The translations under genes were made by a program, and so were the position numbers. A model generated the notes under the pieces. It was not told the origin of the DNA. It saw nothing but the letters and a program-made list of their open reading frames with translations, and made no database searches. DNA of 64,000 bases from assembly GCF_007644105.1 (NCBI RefSeq), contig NZ_VFAC01000013.1, positions 28,632 through 92,631 on the forward strand, in the 5' to 3' direction. This document shows positions 8,938 through 18,017 of this stretch, piece after piece; positions within the stretch are counted from its first letter, which is position 1, and the number at the start of each line of letters is the position of its first letter. Origin of the DNA: Elioraea rosea. GTDB lineage: Bacteria; Pseudomonadota; Alphaproteobacteria; Acetobacterales; Acetobacteraceae.

Positions 8938-9624
8938 ATGGCGGAGGATCAAGCTCTCCTCAGGACCCGCACGATCCCCTACCTCGACGGGGTGGATGAG
9001 CGCGGGCTCGGGCTGCTTCTCGCGGGCAGCCACACCACCCACGTGCCCAAGGGCACGGCACTGCTGACCGAGGGCGCCGCCCCCGCCCCGGTGCATCTCG
9101 TGCTCGAGGGCCGTGTCGCGCTGACGGCGAGCGGCGAAGGCGGGCACTCGACGGTCATCACGCTTCTCGGCGAAGGCGATGTCGTCGCCGTGCCATCGAA
9201 CCTTCTCGGGCTTCCCTCCCCTGTCGGCGCGGTCGCCACCATGCCGTCCCGCGTACTGACGCTCGACCCGGCCGCCGTGCGCACTGCGCTCGCGGCCGAT
9301 GCCTCGCTGGCCCGGCTGATGCTGACGCTGCTGTCGCGGCAATGGTGCGCGCTGATCGGCCAGATGAAGGACCTGAAGCTGCACGACAGCCGTACCCGCG
9401 TGGCCCGCTGGCTCGCAGAGAGCGCACGCGGGACGCAGGGGACGGCGATCAAGCTTGCCGCGCCGAAGGCGATGCTCGCGCGGAACCTCGGGATGACCCC
9501 GGAAAGCTTCTCACGCGCCCTCGCGGCGCTGGAGGCGGCCGGCGCGATCTCCGCCGCCGGCTCCTCGATCGCGATCCTCGACCGCAGGCTTCTCGAAGGC
9601 GCGCAGGCCTCGCGCAGCGGGTGA
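8938..9624 (+). CDS. Crp/Fnr-family transcriptional regulator, DNR-like (no Fe-S cysteines)
   Basis: 228 residues: an N-terminal cyclic-nucleotide-binding-like beta barrel (about 10-125), a dimer helix (ASLARLMLTLLSRQW) and a C-terminal Crp-type winged helix (about 150-220). The recognition helix reads TPESFSRALAAL, which fits the E-x-x-S-R pattern that reads TTGAT half-sites in FNR-class proteins. The sole cysteine (QWCAL) is in the dimer helix, so there is no FNR-like [4Fe-4S] cluster. A haem- or NO-sensing DNR-type role or a downstream regulator is more likely. A perfect FNR box precedes the gene, and a second precedes ccoN. Confidence 0.88.
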   Translation: MAEDQALLRTRTIPYLDGVDERGLGLLLAGSHTTHVPKGTALLTEGAAPAPVHLVLEGRVALTASGEGGHSTVITLLGEGDVVAVPSNLLGLPSPVGAVATMPSRVLTLDPAAVRTALAADASLARLMLTLLSRQWCALIGQMKDLKLHDSRTRVARWLAESARGTQGTAIKLAAPKAMLARNLGMTPESFSRALAALEAAGAISAAGSSIAILDRRLLEGAQASRSG

Positions 9625-9627
9625 GCC

Positions 9628-11202
9628 TCAGCGGACGCCGCCGGGCCAGAGCACCACGCGAAGCGTCTGCAGGATGATCAGCACGTCGAACAGCACGGAG
9701 AAGTTCTTCACGTAGTAGAGATCGTAGGAGAGCTTCGACCGCGCATCGTCCAGCGAGGCGCCATAGGGGTAGTTCACCTGCGCCCAGCCGGTGAGGCCGG
9801 CGCGAACGAGATGCCGCTCGTTGTAGAGGGGCAGCTCGCGGGCGAGCTCGCAGGTGAACTCAGGACGCTCCGGCCGCGGCCCGACGAAGGACATGTCGCC
9901 GCGCAGGACATTGACGAGCTGCGGCAGCTCGTCGAGCCGGGTGCGGCGGAGGAAGCGGCCGATGCGCGTGATGCGCGGGTCCTTCTTCGCGGCCCACACG
10001 GCGCCGCCGCGCTCCGCATCGGTCGTCATCGTCCTGAGCTTCATGATGCGGAAGATCCGCCCGCCGCGCGTCACCCGCTCCTGTCGGTAGAGGACGGGCC
10101 CGCCATCCTCGAGCTTCACCGCGAGCGCCGCGACGCCGAGGAACGGGGCGGTGACGAACAGCATCAGCGCGGAGGCGACGATGTCGAGAAGCCGCTTCAG
10201 GGCCAGGTCGATCGCCGAGTAGGTGAAGCCGTCCGCGTAGAGGAGCGAGCCGATATCGAGCCGCTTGAGGTCGATCCGCCCGATCTCGGCCTCGAGGAAG
10301 CGATGGTACTCACGCACGGGGAACCCGGCGGTGCGGCAGGAGAGAAGCTCGGTCATGGGCATTCCGCGCCGCTCATCGGGGGCGACGACGATCTGCTCTG
10401 CGCGGAAGCGCCGCGCGATCGCGAGGAAGCCTTCGGCTGCGTCGAAGATGCGCCCGGCATTCTCCGCGGCAAGACGCTGGTCGATCTCGCCCATCCGGGG
10501 GTCGTGGACGAAGGCGAGGTCGAGCCCGATCGAGCGGCCCTCGTTGCGGAGCAGCCACACCATGTCCCACGCGCGCTTGCCTGCGCCGATCACCAGCAGC
10601 CTGCGGCGGAAGGCGCCGCGCTTCAGAGCGAAGTAGAAGGCCCCGCGCGCGACAATCGCGGAGGCAGTGAAGGCGAGCACGGCCGCGCCGAACAGGGCTG
10701 CCGCGCCGGGCGCGCCGAACGGCTCAGGCAGGACGGCCGCGGAGACGAAGCCCGTCGCCGCACCGAGGCCGGCGGCCAGCGGGATGCGCCCGATCGCGTG
10801 GCGCGGCTCGATCATCGCCTCGCGGCGATAGAGGCCGAGCGCGTAGAGGAAGAGGATGAAGGCGGCCGGATAGGCAAGGAGCGGCAGAAGACCAGGCTGG
10901 GCATGGGCGGGGATCGCCTCGTCCACGAGCCAGACGGCAAGCGGCCAGGCGAGCGCGGCGGCCAGCATGTCTGCCAGGAGAAGCACGGGCCCTGCGCGCA
11001 GCATCAGCCCGGCCAGGCGGATTTCAGGCGTTGGCCCGCTGGCGTCGGTCTGGCTTGGGACGTCCTTCCGGGATCGCTGCCGCGCCTGGGGGGGCGGTTC
11101 CGCCTGGAGGTGCACAGGGGTTTCGGCCACGGACTCCCGCTCGGCATCGCCGGCAAGCGAGGAAGCCAGGGTCGATGTGCCCTCCTCGTCTCGATGCCTC
11201 AA
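9628..11202 (-). CDS. Polyprenyl-phosphate sugar phosphotransferase (WcaJ/ExoY-type)
   Basis: About 524 residues. It starts exopolysaccharide repeat synthesis by moving a sugar-1-phosphate onto undecaprenyl phosphate at the inner membrane. Four N-terminal helices (about 70-190) are followed by a Rossmann-like CoA-binding-type domain ([17 protein letters not shown]). A helix then anchors the catalytic bacterial sugar transferase domain (about 330-520), with [30 protein letters not shown] and [10 protein letters not shown]. The start is uncertain: TTG 11202 has GGGGAG nine bases upstream, while the frame continues to a TTG at 11250. It is isolated here, with no glycosyltransferase neighbours; mannose-1-phosphate guanylyltransferase lies 36 kb away. 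Confidence 0.88.
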   Translation of the reverse strand: MRHRDEEGTSTLASSLAGDAERESVAETPVHLQAEPPPQARQRSRKDVPSQTDASGPTPEIRLAGLMLRAGPVLLLADMLAAALAWPLAVWLVDEAIPAHAQPGLLPLLAYPAAFILFLYALGLYRREAMIEPRHAIGRIPLAAGLGAATGFVSAAVLPEPFGAPGAAALFGAAVLAFTASAIVARGAFYFALKRGAFRRRLLVIGAGKRAWDMVWLLRNEGRSIGLDLAFVHDPRMGEIDQRLAAENAGRIFDAAEGFLAIARRFRAEQIVVAPDERRGMPMTELLSCRTAGFPVREYHRFLEAEIGRIDLKRLDIGSLLYADGFTYSAIDLALKRLLDIVASALMLFVTAPFLGVAALAVKLEDGGPVLYRQERVTRGGRIFRIMKLRTMTTDAERGGAVWAAKKDPRITRIGRFLRRTRLDELPQLVNVLRGDMSFVGPRPERPEFTCELARELPLYNERHLVRAGLTGWAQVNYPYGASLDDARSKLSYDLYYVKNFSVLFDVLIILQTLRVVLWPGGVR

Positions 11203-11268
11203 GTGTGAAAGCTCCCCACCACACAGCCAAGGTACGATTGCATATACCAAGCCAAAACTTAAGGTAGA

Positions 11269-12210
11269 GTGACGTTCCTCATACTGCTACCGTATGCGGC
11301 AGATCGACCGACACTGTGCCAGGAAATCGGCGGCCGTGTGGCCACTGAACAAACTCCGACGCTCGACAGCGAAAACAGTCGAGCCAGACGGTCCGCGCGG
11401 CTTCGCCGAACAGGCGAGCGCCGCGCCTCTTCCCGTGCGCGGCACGGCACCGTTGGCCAACGGCACCGATCGCCCAATCCGACTAACGCCATTTCCGGAC
11501 GCCGGTGTCACCATGCCGGCGACGCGCCGGTCTTTGCCTCCACCGGCCCGCACGGGCACCGGGGGCGGATGCGCGAGAAGCTTCTCGAGCGCGGCTCGGA
11601 CTCGCTCGCCGATTACGAGCTGCTCGAGATGCTGCTCTTCTTCGCCATGCCGAAGGGAGACACGAAGCCGCTCGCCAAGGCGCTGATCAACCGTTTCGGC
11701 AGCTTCGCCAACGTCCTGTCCGCCCCCCAGCAGGCGCTGCTCGACACACGGGGCCTTGGCGTCCACTCCGTCTCGGCCATCAAGCTCGTCGAGGCCGCGG
11801 CGCTCAGGCTCGCCCGCGCAGAAGTGCTCGAGCAGCCCGTCCTGAACACCTGGGACAAGCTAATCGCCTACCTCACCGCGGCGATGGCGCGGGAGAAGAC
11901 GGAGCTGTTCCGCATCCTCTTCCTCGACAGCCGCAACCGCCTGATCGCCGACGAGGCGCAGGCGCGCGGCACGGTCAACCACACGCCGGTCTATCCGCGC
12001 GAGGTGGTCAAGCGCGCGCTCGAGCTCCACGCCACCGCCATCATTCTTGTGCACAACCACCCCTCGGGCGACCCGAGCCCGAGCCGCGCGGACATCGAGA
12101 TGACGCGAATGGTGAAGGAGGCCGCCTCCGTCCTCTCCGTGACGCTGCACGACCACCTGATCATCGGCAACGGACGGTGGCTCAGCTTCCGCGCGGAGGG
12201 GCTACTGTAG
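11269..12210 (+). CDS. radC: RadC family JAB/MPN-domain protein
   Basis: The RadC core begins near 11540 with GPHGHRGRMREKLLERG, contains helix-hairpin-helix-like segments (LADYELLEMLLFF and SAPQQALLDTRGLG) and ends in a JAMM metalloprotease-like domain with HNHPSGDPSPSRAD. RadC proteins are tied to DNA processing, but their biochemical role is not settled. The first 90 residues from GTG 11269 are arginine-rich and poorly protein-like. Another GTG lies at 11338, and the first ATG (11569) cuts into the HGHR motif. The true start may therefore be non-standard, and the 5' boundary should be treated as unsure. Confidence 0.85.
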   Translation: MTFLILLPYAADRPTLCQEIGGRVATEQTPTLDSENSRARRSARLRRTGERRASSRARHGTVGQRHRSPNPTNAISGRRCHHAGDAPVFASTGPHGHRGRMREKLLERGSDSLADYELLEMLLFFAMPKGDTKPLAKALINRFGSFANVLSAPQQALLDTRGLGVHSVSAIKLVEAAALRLARAEVLEQPVLNTWDKLIAYLTAAMAREKTELFRILFLDSRNRLIADEAQARGTVNHTPVYPREVVKRALELHATAIILVHNHPSGDPSPSRADIEMTRMVKEAASVLSVTLHDHLIIGNGRWLSFRAEGLL

Positions 12211-12253
12211 CGCGACAGCGCCCCACCCAGCAGGCGGCACGTTCCGGAAACGC

Positions 12254-12937
12254 TCAGTCGACGAAGGCGATGTCGGGACGCGCGAGCCGCGCCTCCAGCC
12301 AAGCTGGAACCTTGGCCCCGCCAGCCACCGCAGCGTCCATCTTCGTTTCCTTCTCGCGCACCTCAGCAAGCGCGGCCGCCACCATGCCGATCGTCTCGCG
12401 CGGAACGATCACGACGCCGTCGCCATCCGCCACGACGAGGTCGCCTGGCCCGACCGCGACGCCGCCAAGAACGATGGGAAGCCCGATCGTTCCGGGGCCG
12501 TCCTTCTGCGGCGAGTTGGGCGAGACACCGCGCGCGAACACGGCCATGCCGAGCATGTCGAGCCCGGGGATGTCGCGCACGATCCCGTCGGTGACGAAGC
12601 CCCCGATGCCGGCGTTCCGCGCCATGCCGAGGAGGATGTCGCCCGCGACCGCGGCCGCCTCGCACGCCCCCGTCGCAAGGACCAGAACGTCGCCCGGCTT
12701 CGCATAGGCAAGCGCCGCATAGGGGGCCAGGTTGTCCTGCCCGCGCGACCAGACGGGCAGGGCGGCGCCGAGGATGTGCGCCGTTTTCGTCACGCAGCGA
12801 ATGCGGTGGTCGATCGCGCCGCGCCTCGCCTGCGCATCCGCCACCCAGCCGGTGGGCGCATCGCGGAACGCGGCCCACTCGCTTTCCGAGGGGCGCGGCC
12901 AATCGCGCCGGATCGTCAGTGTCGGGGCCTCCACCAT
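12254..12937 (-). CDS. RraA-like family protein (possible HMG/oxaloacetate aldolase)
   Basis: 227 residues in the RraA/demethylmenaquinone-methyltransferase-like fold. The conserved site GFVTDGIVRDIPGL holds the DG..RD residues that bind metal and substrate in 4-hydroxy-4-methyl-2-oxoglutarate aldolases of this family. Other members inhibit RNase E, so the activity is open. Start ATG 12937 follows a strong GGAGAGGCGAC site; the upstream ATG at 12952 lies in the end of the preceding gene. It follows the TAXI receptor gene by 11 bases and is probably co-transcribed, which favours metabolism of an imported oxoacid over RNase control. Confidence 0.85.
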   Translation of the reverse strand: MVEAPTLTIRRDWPRPSESEWAAFRDAPTGWVADAQARRGAIDHRIRCVTKTAHILGAALPVWSRGQDNLAPYAALAYAKPGDVLVLATGACEAAAVAGDILLGMARNAGIGGFVTDGIVRDIPGLDMLGMAVFARGVSPNSPQKDGPGTIGLPIVLGGVAVGPGDLVVADGDGVVIVPRETIGMVAAALAEVREKETKMDAAVAGGAKVPAWLEARLARPDIAFVD

Positions 12938-12948
12938 GTCGCCTCTCC

Positions 12949-14286
12949 TCACTCTCTCGCCTGGTGCCTCGGCGTCTCAACGGGAAGGCCCGGTTCCACG
13001 GGCTCGCTCCCGTCCGTCCCGGCGATGCGCCCGCGCACGAACTCGATGTGCTGGCGAAGGTCATAAAGCGCGCGTGCGTAGCTCAGCGGCACATGCGTCG
13101 ACGAGACGCGATCGGCGACGCGATCGAGCCGGTAGAGGAGCGTTTCGCGAGCAGCCTCGCCCTCCTCGAACGCATGCTCGACCGTACGCACATCGCGATA
13201 CCAGCGATAGATCTTGCGCTCGATCTGCCAGCGGAACAGAGGCGGGGCGATGCGCGACAGCGGGATCAGGATCGTCAGCAGCGGGATGATCAGCACCCAG
13301 GTGCGCTCGATCGTCACCGCGACCCAGAACGGCAGGTAGCGATGCAGGATGCCCGGCCCGAAGCGGTAGTGCCGTTCGGCGTCGTCGTGCAGCGGCCAGT
13401 CTGTCGGGCCGGAGGCGGGGAAGGTTCCGGCGGGTGCGAAGAACTGCCGCGCGCGCTGGGTCTCCGTCAGCACCTCGAGAAGCAGCGTCACGATCTGCGG
13501 GTGGATGCCGTCGCGCGCAACGACCTGCACCACGGGCGCGAGCAGCGTCACCGGCTCGCCAGGCAGGTCCTCGCTCAGGCTCGCGCTGCCGGCGGGAAGC
13601 GGCACGTCGGTCAGGAAGGGGAAAGCGGTGCGATAGGCCTGCGCACGGGCGGAGAAGTCGAGCAGCGCAACGGCGGGGTCGCGCAGCAGCGAGAGGATCG
13701 CCGGCGTCGGCGTGGCGGCGACGAACACGGCCGCATCGATCTCGCCTGCAGCGAGCGCCTGCGCCGCATCCATGCCGGCAAGCGGCAGCGCCTCGACGCC
13801 GCTCGCCCCGGAGCCTTCGATGAGCTGCATCGCCAGGACGCGCGTGCCGCTGCCTTCAGGACCGATGGCGACTCGCGCGCCGGCAAGTTCCGCAAGCCGG
13901 GTGGCGGACTGCCCGGCGCGATGGAACACCCAGACCGCCTCGTAGGCGATCGCGCCGAGGCTCGTGAGCTTGGGATGGAGCTCCTCGCCGCCGACGCCGC
14001 CCTGGACGATGGCGATGTCCGCGCGCGGCGGCCCGGCGTCGACGAGATCGAGATTCTCCGCCGAGCCCCGGGTCGTCAGCACGCGGGCCTCGATGCCGTG
14101 GCGGGAGAGCAGCGCCGCCCAGCGCTTCGCGGTGGCGAGGTAGGTGCCGCCCTCCGGCCCAGCGGCGATGGTAATGTCGCGCGGCGGCGGCGGCGCGACG
14201 AACTGCCAGCCGACGAGCCCCGCGGCGACGAGCAGCACGAGAACGATCCCATAGACCTTCAGCGCGGCACGGACGGCAGTCCACAT
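12949..14286 (-). CDS. TAXI-family TRAP receptor with membrane anchors
   Basis: 445 residues. An N-terminal helix (VYGIVLVLLVAAGLVGWQFV) anchors the protein rather than being removed. The TAXI binding domain follows, with its hallmark GPEGGTYLATAKRWAALL, then IAIVQGG, and AGARVAIGPEGSGTR. A second hydrophobic segment near residue 335 (ERTWVLIIPLLTILIPL) leads into a charged, coiled-coil-like tail. TAXI proteins normally deliver ligands to a fused DctQM permease, which is not present in this window. The start at 14286 was chosen because the sequence upstream of it is not protein-like. It probably forms an operon with the RraA-like gene. Confidence 0.85.
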   Translation of the reverse strand: MWTAVRAALKVYGIVLVLLVAAGLVGWQFVAPPPPRDITIAAGPEGGTYLATAKRWAALLSRHGIEARVLTTRGSAENLDLVDAGPPRADIAIVQGGVGGEELHPKLTSLGAIAYEAVWVFHRAGQSATRLAELAGARVAIGPEGSGTRVLAMQLIEGSGASGVEALPLAGMDAAQALAAGEIDAAVFVAATPTPAILSLLRDPAVALLDFSARAQAYRTAFPFLTDVPLPAGSASLSEDLPGEPVTLLAPVVQVVARDGIHPQIVTLLLEVLTETQRARQFFAPAGTFPASGPTDWPLHDDAERHYRFGPGILHRYLPFWVAVTIERTWVLIIPLLTILIPLSRIAPPLFRWQIERKIYRWYRDVRTVEHAFEEGEAARETLLYRLDRVADRVSSTHVPLSYARALYDLRQHIEFVRGRIAGTDGSEPVEPGLPVETPRHQARE

Positions 14287-14360
14287 GGTCCGGCAGGTTA
14301 GGCCGGATCGGCGCGCCCGCGCGAGTGGCCCCGTCGCTGCCGATCGCCTAGAGTCCAGGC

Positions 14361-14777
14361 ATGACACAAGACCGTCCCGCCCTCTCCCAGCAGGTGACCT
14401 TCCTCTATGCCGAGGACACCGAAGCCTCCTGGCGCTTCTACGAGGAGGTGATGGGCCTCGCCCTCGTCCAGGACCAGGGAAGCTGCAGGATCTACGAGGC
14501 CGCTCCCGGCAGCCGCGCCTTCCTGGGAATCTGCCGCGCCCGCGCGCCACGCGCATCGGACAATCCGCGCGTCGTCGGCGGCGTGGTGTTCACCTTCGTC
14601 ACCGATGCTGTGGATGCCTGGTACGAGAAGCTGAAGGAAAATGGCGTGGCGATCCCGAACGCGCCTGCCTCGAGCGAGCAGTATCGCGTCTACCACTTCT
14701 TCTTCCACGACCCGGCCGGCTACACGCTCGAGATCCAGCGCTTCGACAGGCCCGACTGGCCGAGCCCCGCCGGCTGA
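14361..14777 (+). CDS. VOC-superfamily (glyoxalase/bleomycin-resistance fold) protein
   Basis: 138 residues with paired beta-alpha-beta-beta-beta modules: first TFLYAEDTEASWRFYEEVMG, second GGVVFTFVTDAVDAWYEKLK, ending HDPAGYTLEIQRF. The final glutamate (LEIQ) and an early residue near QQVTFLY occupy the usual metal positions, although the early histidine is replaced by glutamine (SQQVTF). Family members include lyases, dioxygenases and binding proteins, so no reaction is assigned. A CTAGAG element 13 bases before the start resembles an alphaproteobacterial -10 region. It is a single gene, convergent with TRAP operon 2. Confidence 0.8.
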   Translation: MTQDRPALSQQVTFLYAEDTEASWRFYEEVMGLALVQDQGSCRIYEAAPGSRAFLGICRARAPRASDNPRVVGGVVFTFVTDAVDAWYEKLKENGVAIPNAPASSEQYRVYHFFFHDPAGYTLEIQRFDRPDWPSPAG

Positions 14778-14819
14778 ACGCGTCGCGCGAGCCTTCGAGA
14801 CGTCGTACCGAACGGTCGC

Positions 14820-16151
14820 TCAGTTCGCGAACATGGTAGAGGGAAGCCAGGTGGCGATGCCGGGGAACACGGTGACGAGCGCGACAGCGGTGCACATCAG
14901 CAGGAAGAATGGCAGCGTGTTCTTCGCGACCGTGAAGATGTTCTCCCCCGTCAGTCCCTGAAGCACGAACAGGTTGAAGCCGACCGGCGGCGTGATCTGC
15001 GCCATCTCGACGACGATGACGATGAAGATGCCGAACCAGAGAAGATCGAACCCCGTTCCCTGGATGATCGGCAGCACGACCGTCACGGTCAGGACGATCA
15101 TGCTCACGCCGTCGATGAAGCAGCCCAGCACGATGTAGATGAGGGTGAGCATCAGGATGATCATGTAGGGGTGGAACCCCTGTGCCCCGACCCAGGCCGC
15201 CATCGCCGAGGGGATGCGCGAATACGCCATCGCCTGGGTGAGGAACGCAGCCCCCGCGAGGATGAAGTTGATCATGCAGGAGAGGCGCACCGCGCCCATC
15301 AGGCTCTCGCGGAAGGTCGTCCAGGTCAGCGTCCTGCCCCAGGCCGACAGGATGAGCGAGCCGACGACTCCCATCGCAGCCGCTTCGGTCGCCGTTGCGA
15401 TGCCGCCATAGATCGAGCCGATGACGGCGAGGATCAGCAGGACGACGGGGATCAGCGCGCCGCTGTCGGCGATCTTCTGGCGGAACGGGATTCGCGGCCC
15501 TGGCGGCGGCGTCTTGCCCGGGTTCAGCATCGACCAGATCGCGATGTAGCCCGAGAACAGCGCAATCAGCATCAGCCCGGGCAGCACGCCGGCGATGAAC
15601 AGCCGGACGATCGAGACCTCCGCCGCGACGCCATAGACGATCATGATGATCGAGGGCGGGATGAGCAGGCCGAGCGTGCCGGATCCTGCGAGCGAGCCGA
15701 TCGCCAGCGGCTTGTGGTAGCCGCGCTCGAGTAGCGCCGGCAGGCTCATCTTGCCGACCGTCGCGGCCGTTGCGGCCGAGGAGCCGGAGACGGCGGCGAA
15801 GATGCCGCAGCCGATCACGTTCACATGCATCAGCCGCCCGGGCAGGCGCTCGACCCACGGGGCGAGGCCACGGAACATGTCCTCCGACAGTTTCGTCCGG
15901 AACAGGATCTCGCCCATCCAGATGAACAGCGGCAGCGCGGCGAGCGTCCAGGACGCCATGGCCTGCCAGATCGCGGTGCCCAGCACCTTCTCGACGGGGA
16001 AGGCGTTGAAGGCCGGGAACAGGGCGGGCAGGACGACGATGCCGACGAGCCCCGTCAGCATCAGCGAGAAGCCGATCCACACCCCGAGGCCGAGGAAGAA
16101 GAACAGCGTGGCGAGAAGCATCAGGCCCGCTTCGGTGTGCGCGATCTCCAT
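14820..16151 (-). CDS. TRAP transporter large permease DctM, system 2
   Basis: 443 residues with about 12 helices. DctM signatures are LPLFIWMGEILFRTKLS, GSSAATAATVGKMSLPAL, AGSGTLGLLIPPSIIMIVYG and the late AQITPPVGFNLFVLQGLTG. It is the sodium-driven transport subunit. It starts six bases after the DctQ gene stops and is the last gene of a receptor-DctQ-DctM operon. It differs clearly from DctM of systems 1 and 3, so this is not a recent duplication. Confidence 0.95.
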   Translation of the reverse strand: MEIAHTEAGLMLLATLFFFLGLGVWIGFSLMLTGLVGIVVLPALFPAFNAFPVEKVLGTAIWQAMASWTLAALPLFIWMGEILFRTKLSEDMFRGLAPWVERLPGRLMHVNVIGCGIFAAVSGSSAATAATVGKMSLPALLERGYHKPLAIGSLAGSGTLGLLIPPSIIMIVYGVAAEVSIVRLFIAGVLPGLMLIALFSGYIAIWSMLNPGKTPPPGPRIPFRQKIADSGALIPVVLLILAVIGSIYGGIATATEAAAMGVVGSLILSAWGRTLTWTTFRESLMGAVRLSCMINFILAGAAFLTQAMAYSRIPSAMAAWVGAQGFHPYMIILMLTLIYIVLGCFIDGVSMIVLTVTVVLPIIQGTGFDLLWFGIFIVIVVEMAQITPPVGFNLFVLQGLTGENIFTVAKNTLPFFLLMCTAVALVTVFPGIATWLPSTMFAN

Positions 16152-16157
16152 CGGCGG

Positions 16158-16688
16158 TCAGAGCTCCTCGGCCGCCTTGTCGATGGTGCTTCCGCCGCTC
16201 CGACGATAGCTCGGCGTGCCGCCGGCGAGCAGCACCGCGAGGTCGTCGAGCAGGGCGATGGCGAACACAACCGCACCCGCCGCCATGAAGCTCTGCGGGA
16301 TCCAGAGCGGGACGGCGAGGATGCCCTGCGCCACCTCCTCGAACGCGATGCTGTCAGACACGAGGTCGACAGAGGCCCACGCGAAGAGCAGCGCCATCAT
16401 CGCCGCGAGCGCGAGGGCGAGGCCTTCCATCACGGTGCGCGCCGCACCACGCAGCCGGCCGATCACGAGATCGACGCGGATATGCGCACCGTGGCGGAAG
16501 GCATACGCGAGCGGCAGCATGGCGCACGCCGCCATGGCGAAGGCCGTGATGTCATCTCCGCCAGGCACCATGCCGCCGACCTGGCGCAGCACGACCTGCA
16601 CGAGGATGAGCAGGCCGATCGCGAGCAGCGCCAGCGCGCCCGCGATCCCGCTCAGAAGATAGAGGGCGTCGAGCGCGCGGCGCAGCAC
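16158..16688 (-). CDS. TRAP transporter small permease DctQ, system 2
   Basis: 176 residues with four helices: LYLLSGIAGALALLAIGLLI, an internal pair around FAMAACAMLPLAYAF, and FMAAGAVVFAIALLDDLAVL. The DctQ hallmark follows helix 2: RHGAHIRVDLVI. The start is GTG (16688), ten bases after the receptor stop. It is translated in series with the receptor and with DctM. Confidence 0.92.
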   Translation of the reverse strand: MLRRALDALYLLSGIAGALALLAIGLLILVQVVLRQVGGMVPGGDDITAFAMAACAMLPLAYAFRHGAHIRVDLVIGRLRGAARTVMEGLALALAAMMALLFAWASVDLVSDSIAFEEVAQGILAVPLWIPQSFMAAGAVVFAIALLDDLAVLLAGGTPSYRRSGGSTIDKAAEEL

Positions 16689-16698
16689 CGAGGCGCGG

Positions 16699-17700
16699 TC
16701 AGGCCTGGCGGCCGATGGCGGCGCGATAGTCCTCGACGAGCTTCTTGCCGTCGGCGCCGGCCTTCTGCACCCACTCCTCGATCATCGTGTCGCCGACCTT
16801 CCGAAGCCCCTCCATCAGCGTGGCGGGAGGCGGGTCGGCCACCGTCATGCCGCGGTCTGCCAGCTGCTGCTGGCGCGCGCGCTCTTCCGCCTCGGCGAGG
16901 TCCCAGCCGCGCTGCTCGGCCCGCTCGGCCGCGCCGCGGATGGCCTGCTGGGTGGCGGCGGGAAGCGCGTTCAGCGCGCGCGTCGAACAGAACACCGCGT
17001 TCTTCGTGCGCGTGAAGCCGACGGGAACGAAATGCTTCACGTAATCCCAGGCCTGGCTGTCGACGCCGGTCGCGGCAGAGGTGACCATCGCGTTTACGAC
17101 GCCGGTGGCGAAGGCCTGGGCAAGCTCGGCCACCTGGACGAGCGTCGGCGTCGCGCCGACGAGGGTGGCGAAGCGCTGCGTCGCGGCGTTGAAGGTGCGG
17201 AACTTGGTGCCGCGCAGCCCCTCGAGCGTGGCGAGCGGCGTGTTGGTGTAGAAGCCGGACTGGGGCCAGGGAACCATGTAGAGGAGCGTGATGCCCTGCC
17301 GGGCGAGCCGCGCCTGCACGTAGGGCCGCTGCAGCCCGTTCAGCACGCGCGCCTCGGTGAAGCTGGTGACGAGCATGGGAATGCCGTCGACCTCGAACAT
17401 CGGGTCCTCGTTGCCGTAGGCAGAGAGCAGGATCTCGCCCATCTGCACCTGGCCCGTCTGCACGCCGCGCTTGATCTCCGGCATGCGAAGAAGCGAGGCG
17501 TTGGAGTGCACGACGATGTTGAAGCCGCTCGCCGCGCCCTCGACGTCCTTGACGAACTCGCGGATGTTCTGGGTGTGGAAGTTGCCGTCGGGATAGGGGG
17601 TGGCGAACTGCCAGCGCGCGCCCTGGGCCGAGGCAAGGGAGGGAAGCGAGGCGGCGACGCCAGCACCGGCGGCGCCCAGCATAAGCGAGCGGCGATTCAT
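16699..17700 (-). CDS. TRAP transporter substrate-binding protein DctP, system 2
   Basis: 333 residues. The N-terminus (MNRRSLMLGAAGAG, cleaved after ASLASAQ) resembles a twin-arginine signal. The binding domain carries the DctP order: QFATPYPDGNFHTQN, ALLRMPEIKRG-like text near 68, the arginine region GLRGTKFRTFNAATQRF, then VQVAELAQAFATGVVNAM. It belongs to a different receptor group from systems 1 and 3, so a different ligand is expected. It is the first gene of the operon and lies 113 bases downstream of the cbb3 assembly cluster on the same strand. Confidence 0.92.
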   Translation of the reverse strand: MNRRSLMLGAAGAGVAASLPSLASAQGARWQFATPYPDGNFHTQNIREFVKDVEGAASGFNIVVHSNASLLRMPEIKRGVQTGQVQMGEILLSAYGNEDPMFEVDGIPMLVTSFTEARVLNGLQRPYVQARLARQGITLLYMVPWPQSGFYTNTPLATLEGLRGTKFRTFNAATQRFATLVGATPTLVQVAELAQAFATGVVNAMVTSAATGVDSQAWDYVKHFVPVGFTRTKNAVFCSTRALNALPAATQQAIRGAAERAEQRGWDLAEAEERARQQQLADRGMTVADPPPATLMEGLRKVGDTMIEEWVQKAGADGKKLVEDYRAAIGRQA

Positions 17701-17813
17701 CTCTTGAAGCCCCCAAACGTTGTTGCGGGCGCGAACGCCCCGTTCAGGCGCATGTCACAGAAAAGAGGGGCCGAACGCAAGGGGCACCGCGCCCGGCCAT
17801 GGCGGGGGGCCTG

Positions 17814-18017
17814 TCAGTGCCGCTCGTCTTCGCCCCGCCCGGCATCGGCCGTGTCGAAGTGCCGCTTCACCAGGGTGAACAGGAACAGCACGAAGGCAAC
17901 GAACAGGATCAGCCCGGCCACGTAAAAGCCGCTGTCCTTCGCGTTTGCCGCCATGAGCAGGCCGGTCAGGGCGAGCAGGATGCCGATCGTGCCGAACACG
18001 ACCGAGGATGGGTTCAT
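17814..18017 (-). CDS. Small two-helix membrane protein at the end of the cco operon
   Basis: 67 residues that I do not recognise. Two hydrophobic helices (VVFGTIGILLALTGLLMAA and FYVAGLILFVAFVLFLFTLV) are separated by a short NAKDSG turn. A charged tail, KRHFDTADAGRGEDERH, contains three histidines. Its ATG overlaps the ccoS stop (ATGA, 18014-18017), so it is translationally coupled to the cbb3 assembly genes. That placement suggests a role in oxidase maturation or stability, which is an inference from context only. Confidence 0.7.
   Translation of the reverse strand: MNPSSVVFGTIGILLALTGLLMAANAKDSGFYVAGLILFVAFVLFLFTLVKRHFDTADAGRGEDERH

Noticed and set aside
17701..17813. Possible attachment site or tRNA end between TRAP operon 2 and the cco cluster
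   Set aside because: No tRNA-like fold, direct repeat or integrase is present; the stretch is short and all neighbours are core-type genes.
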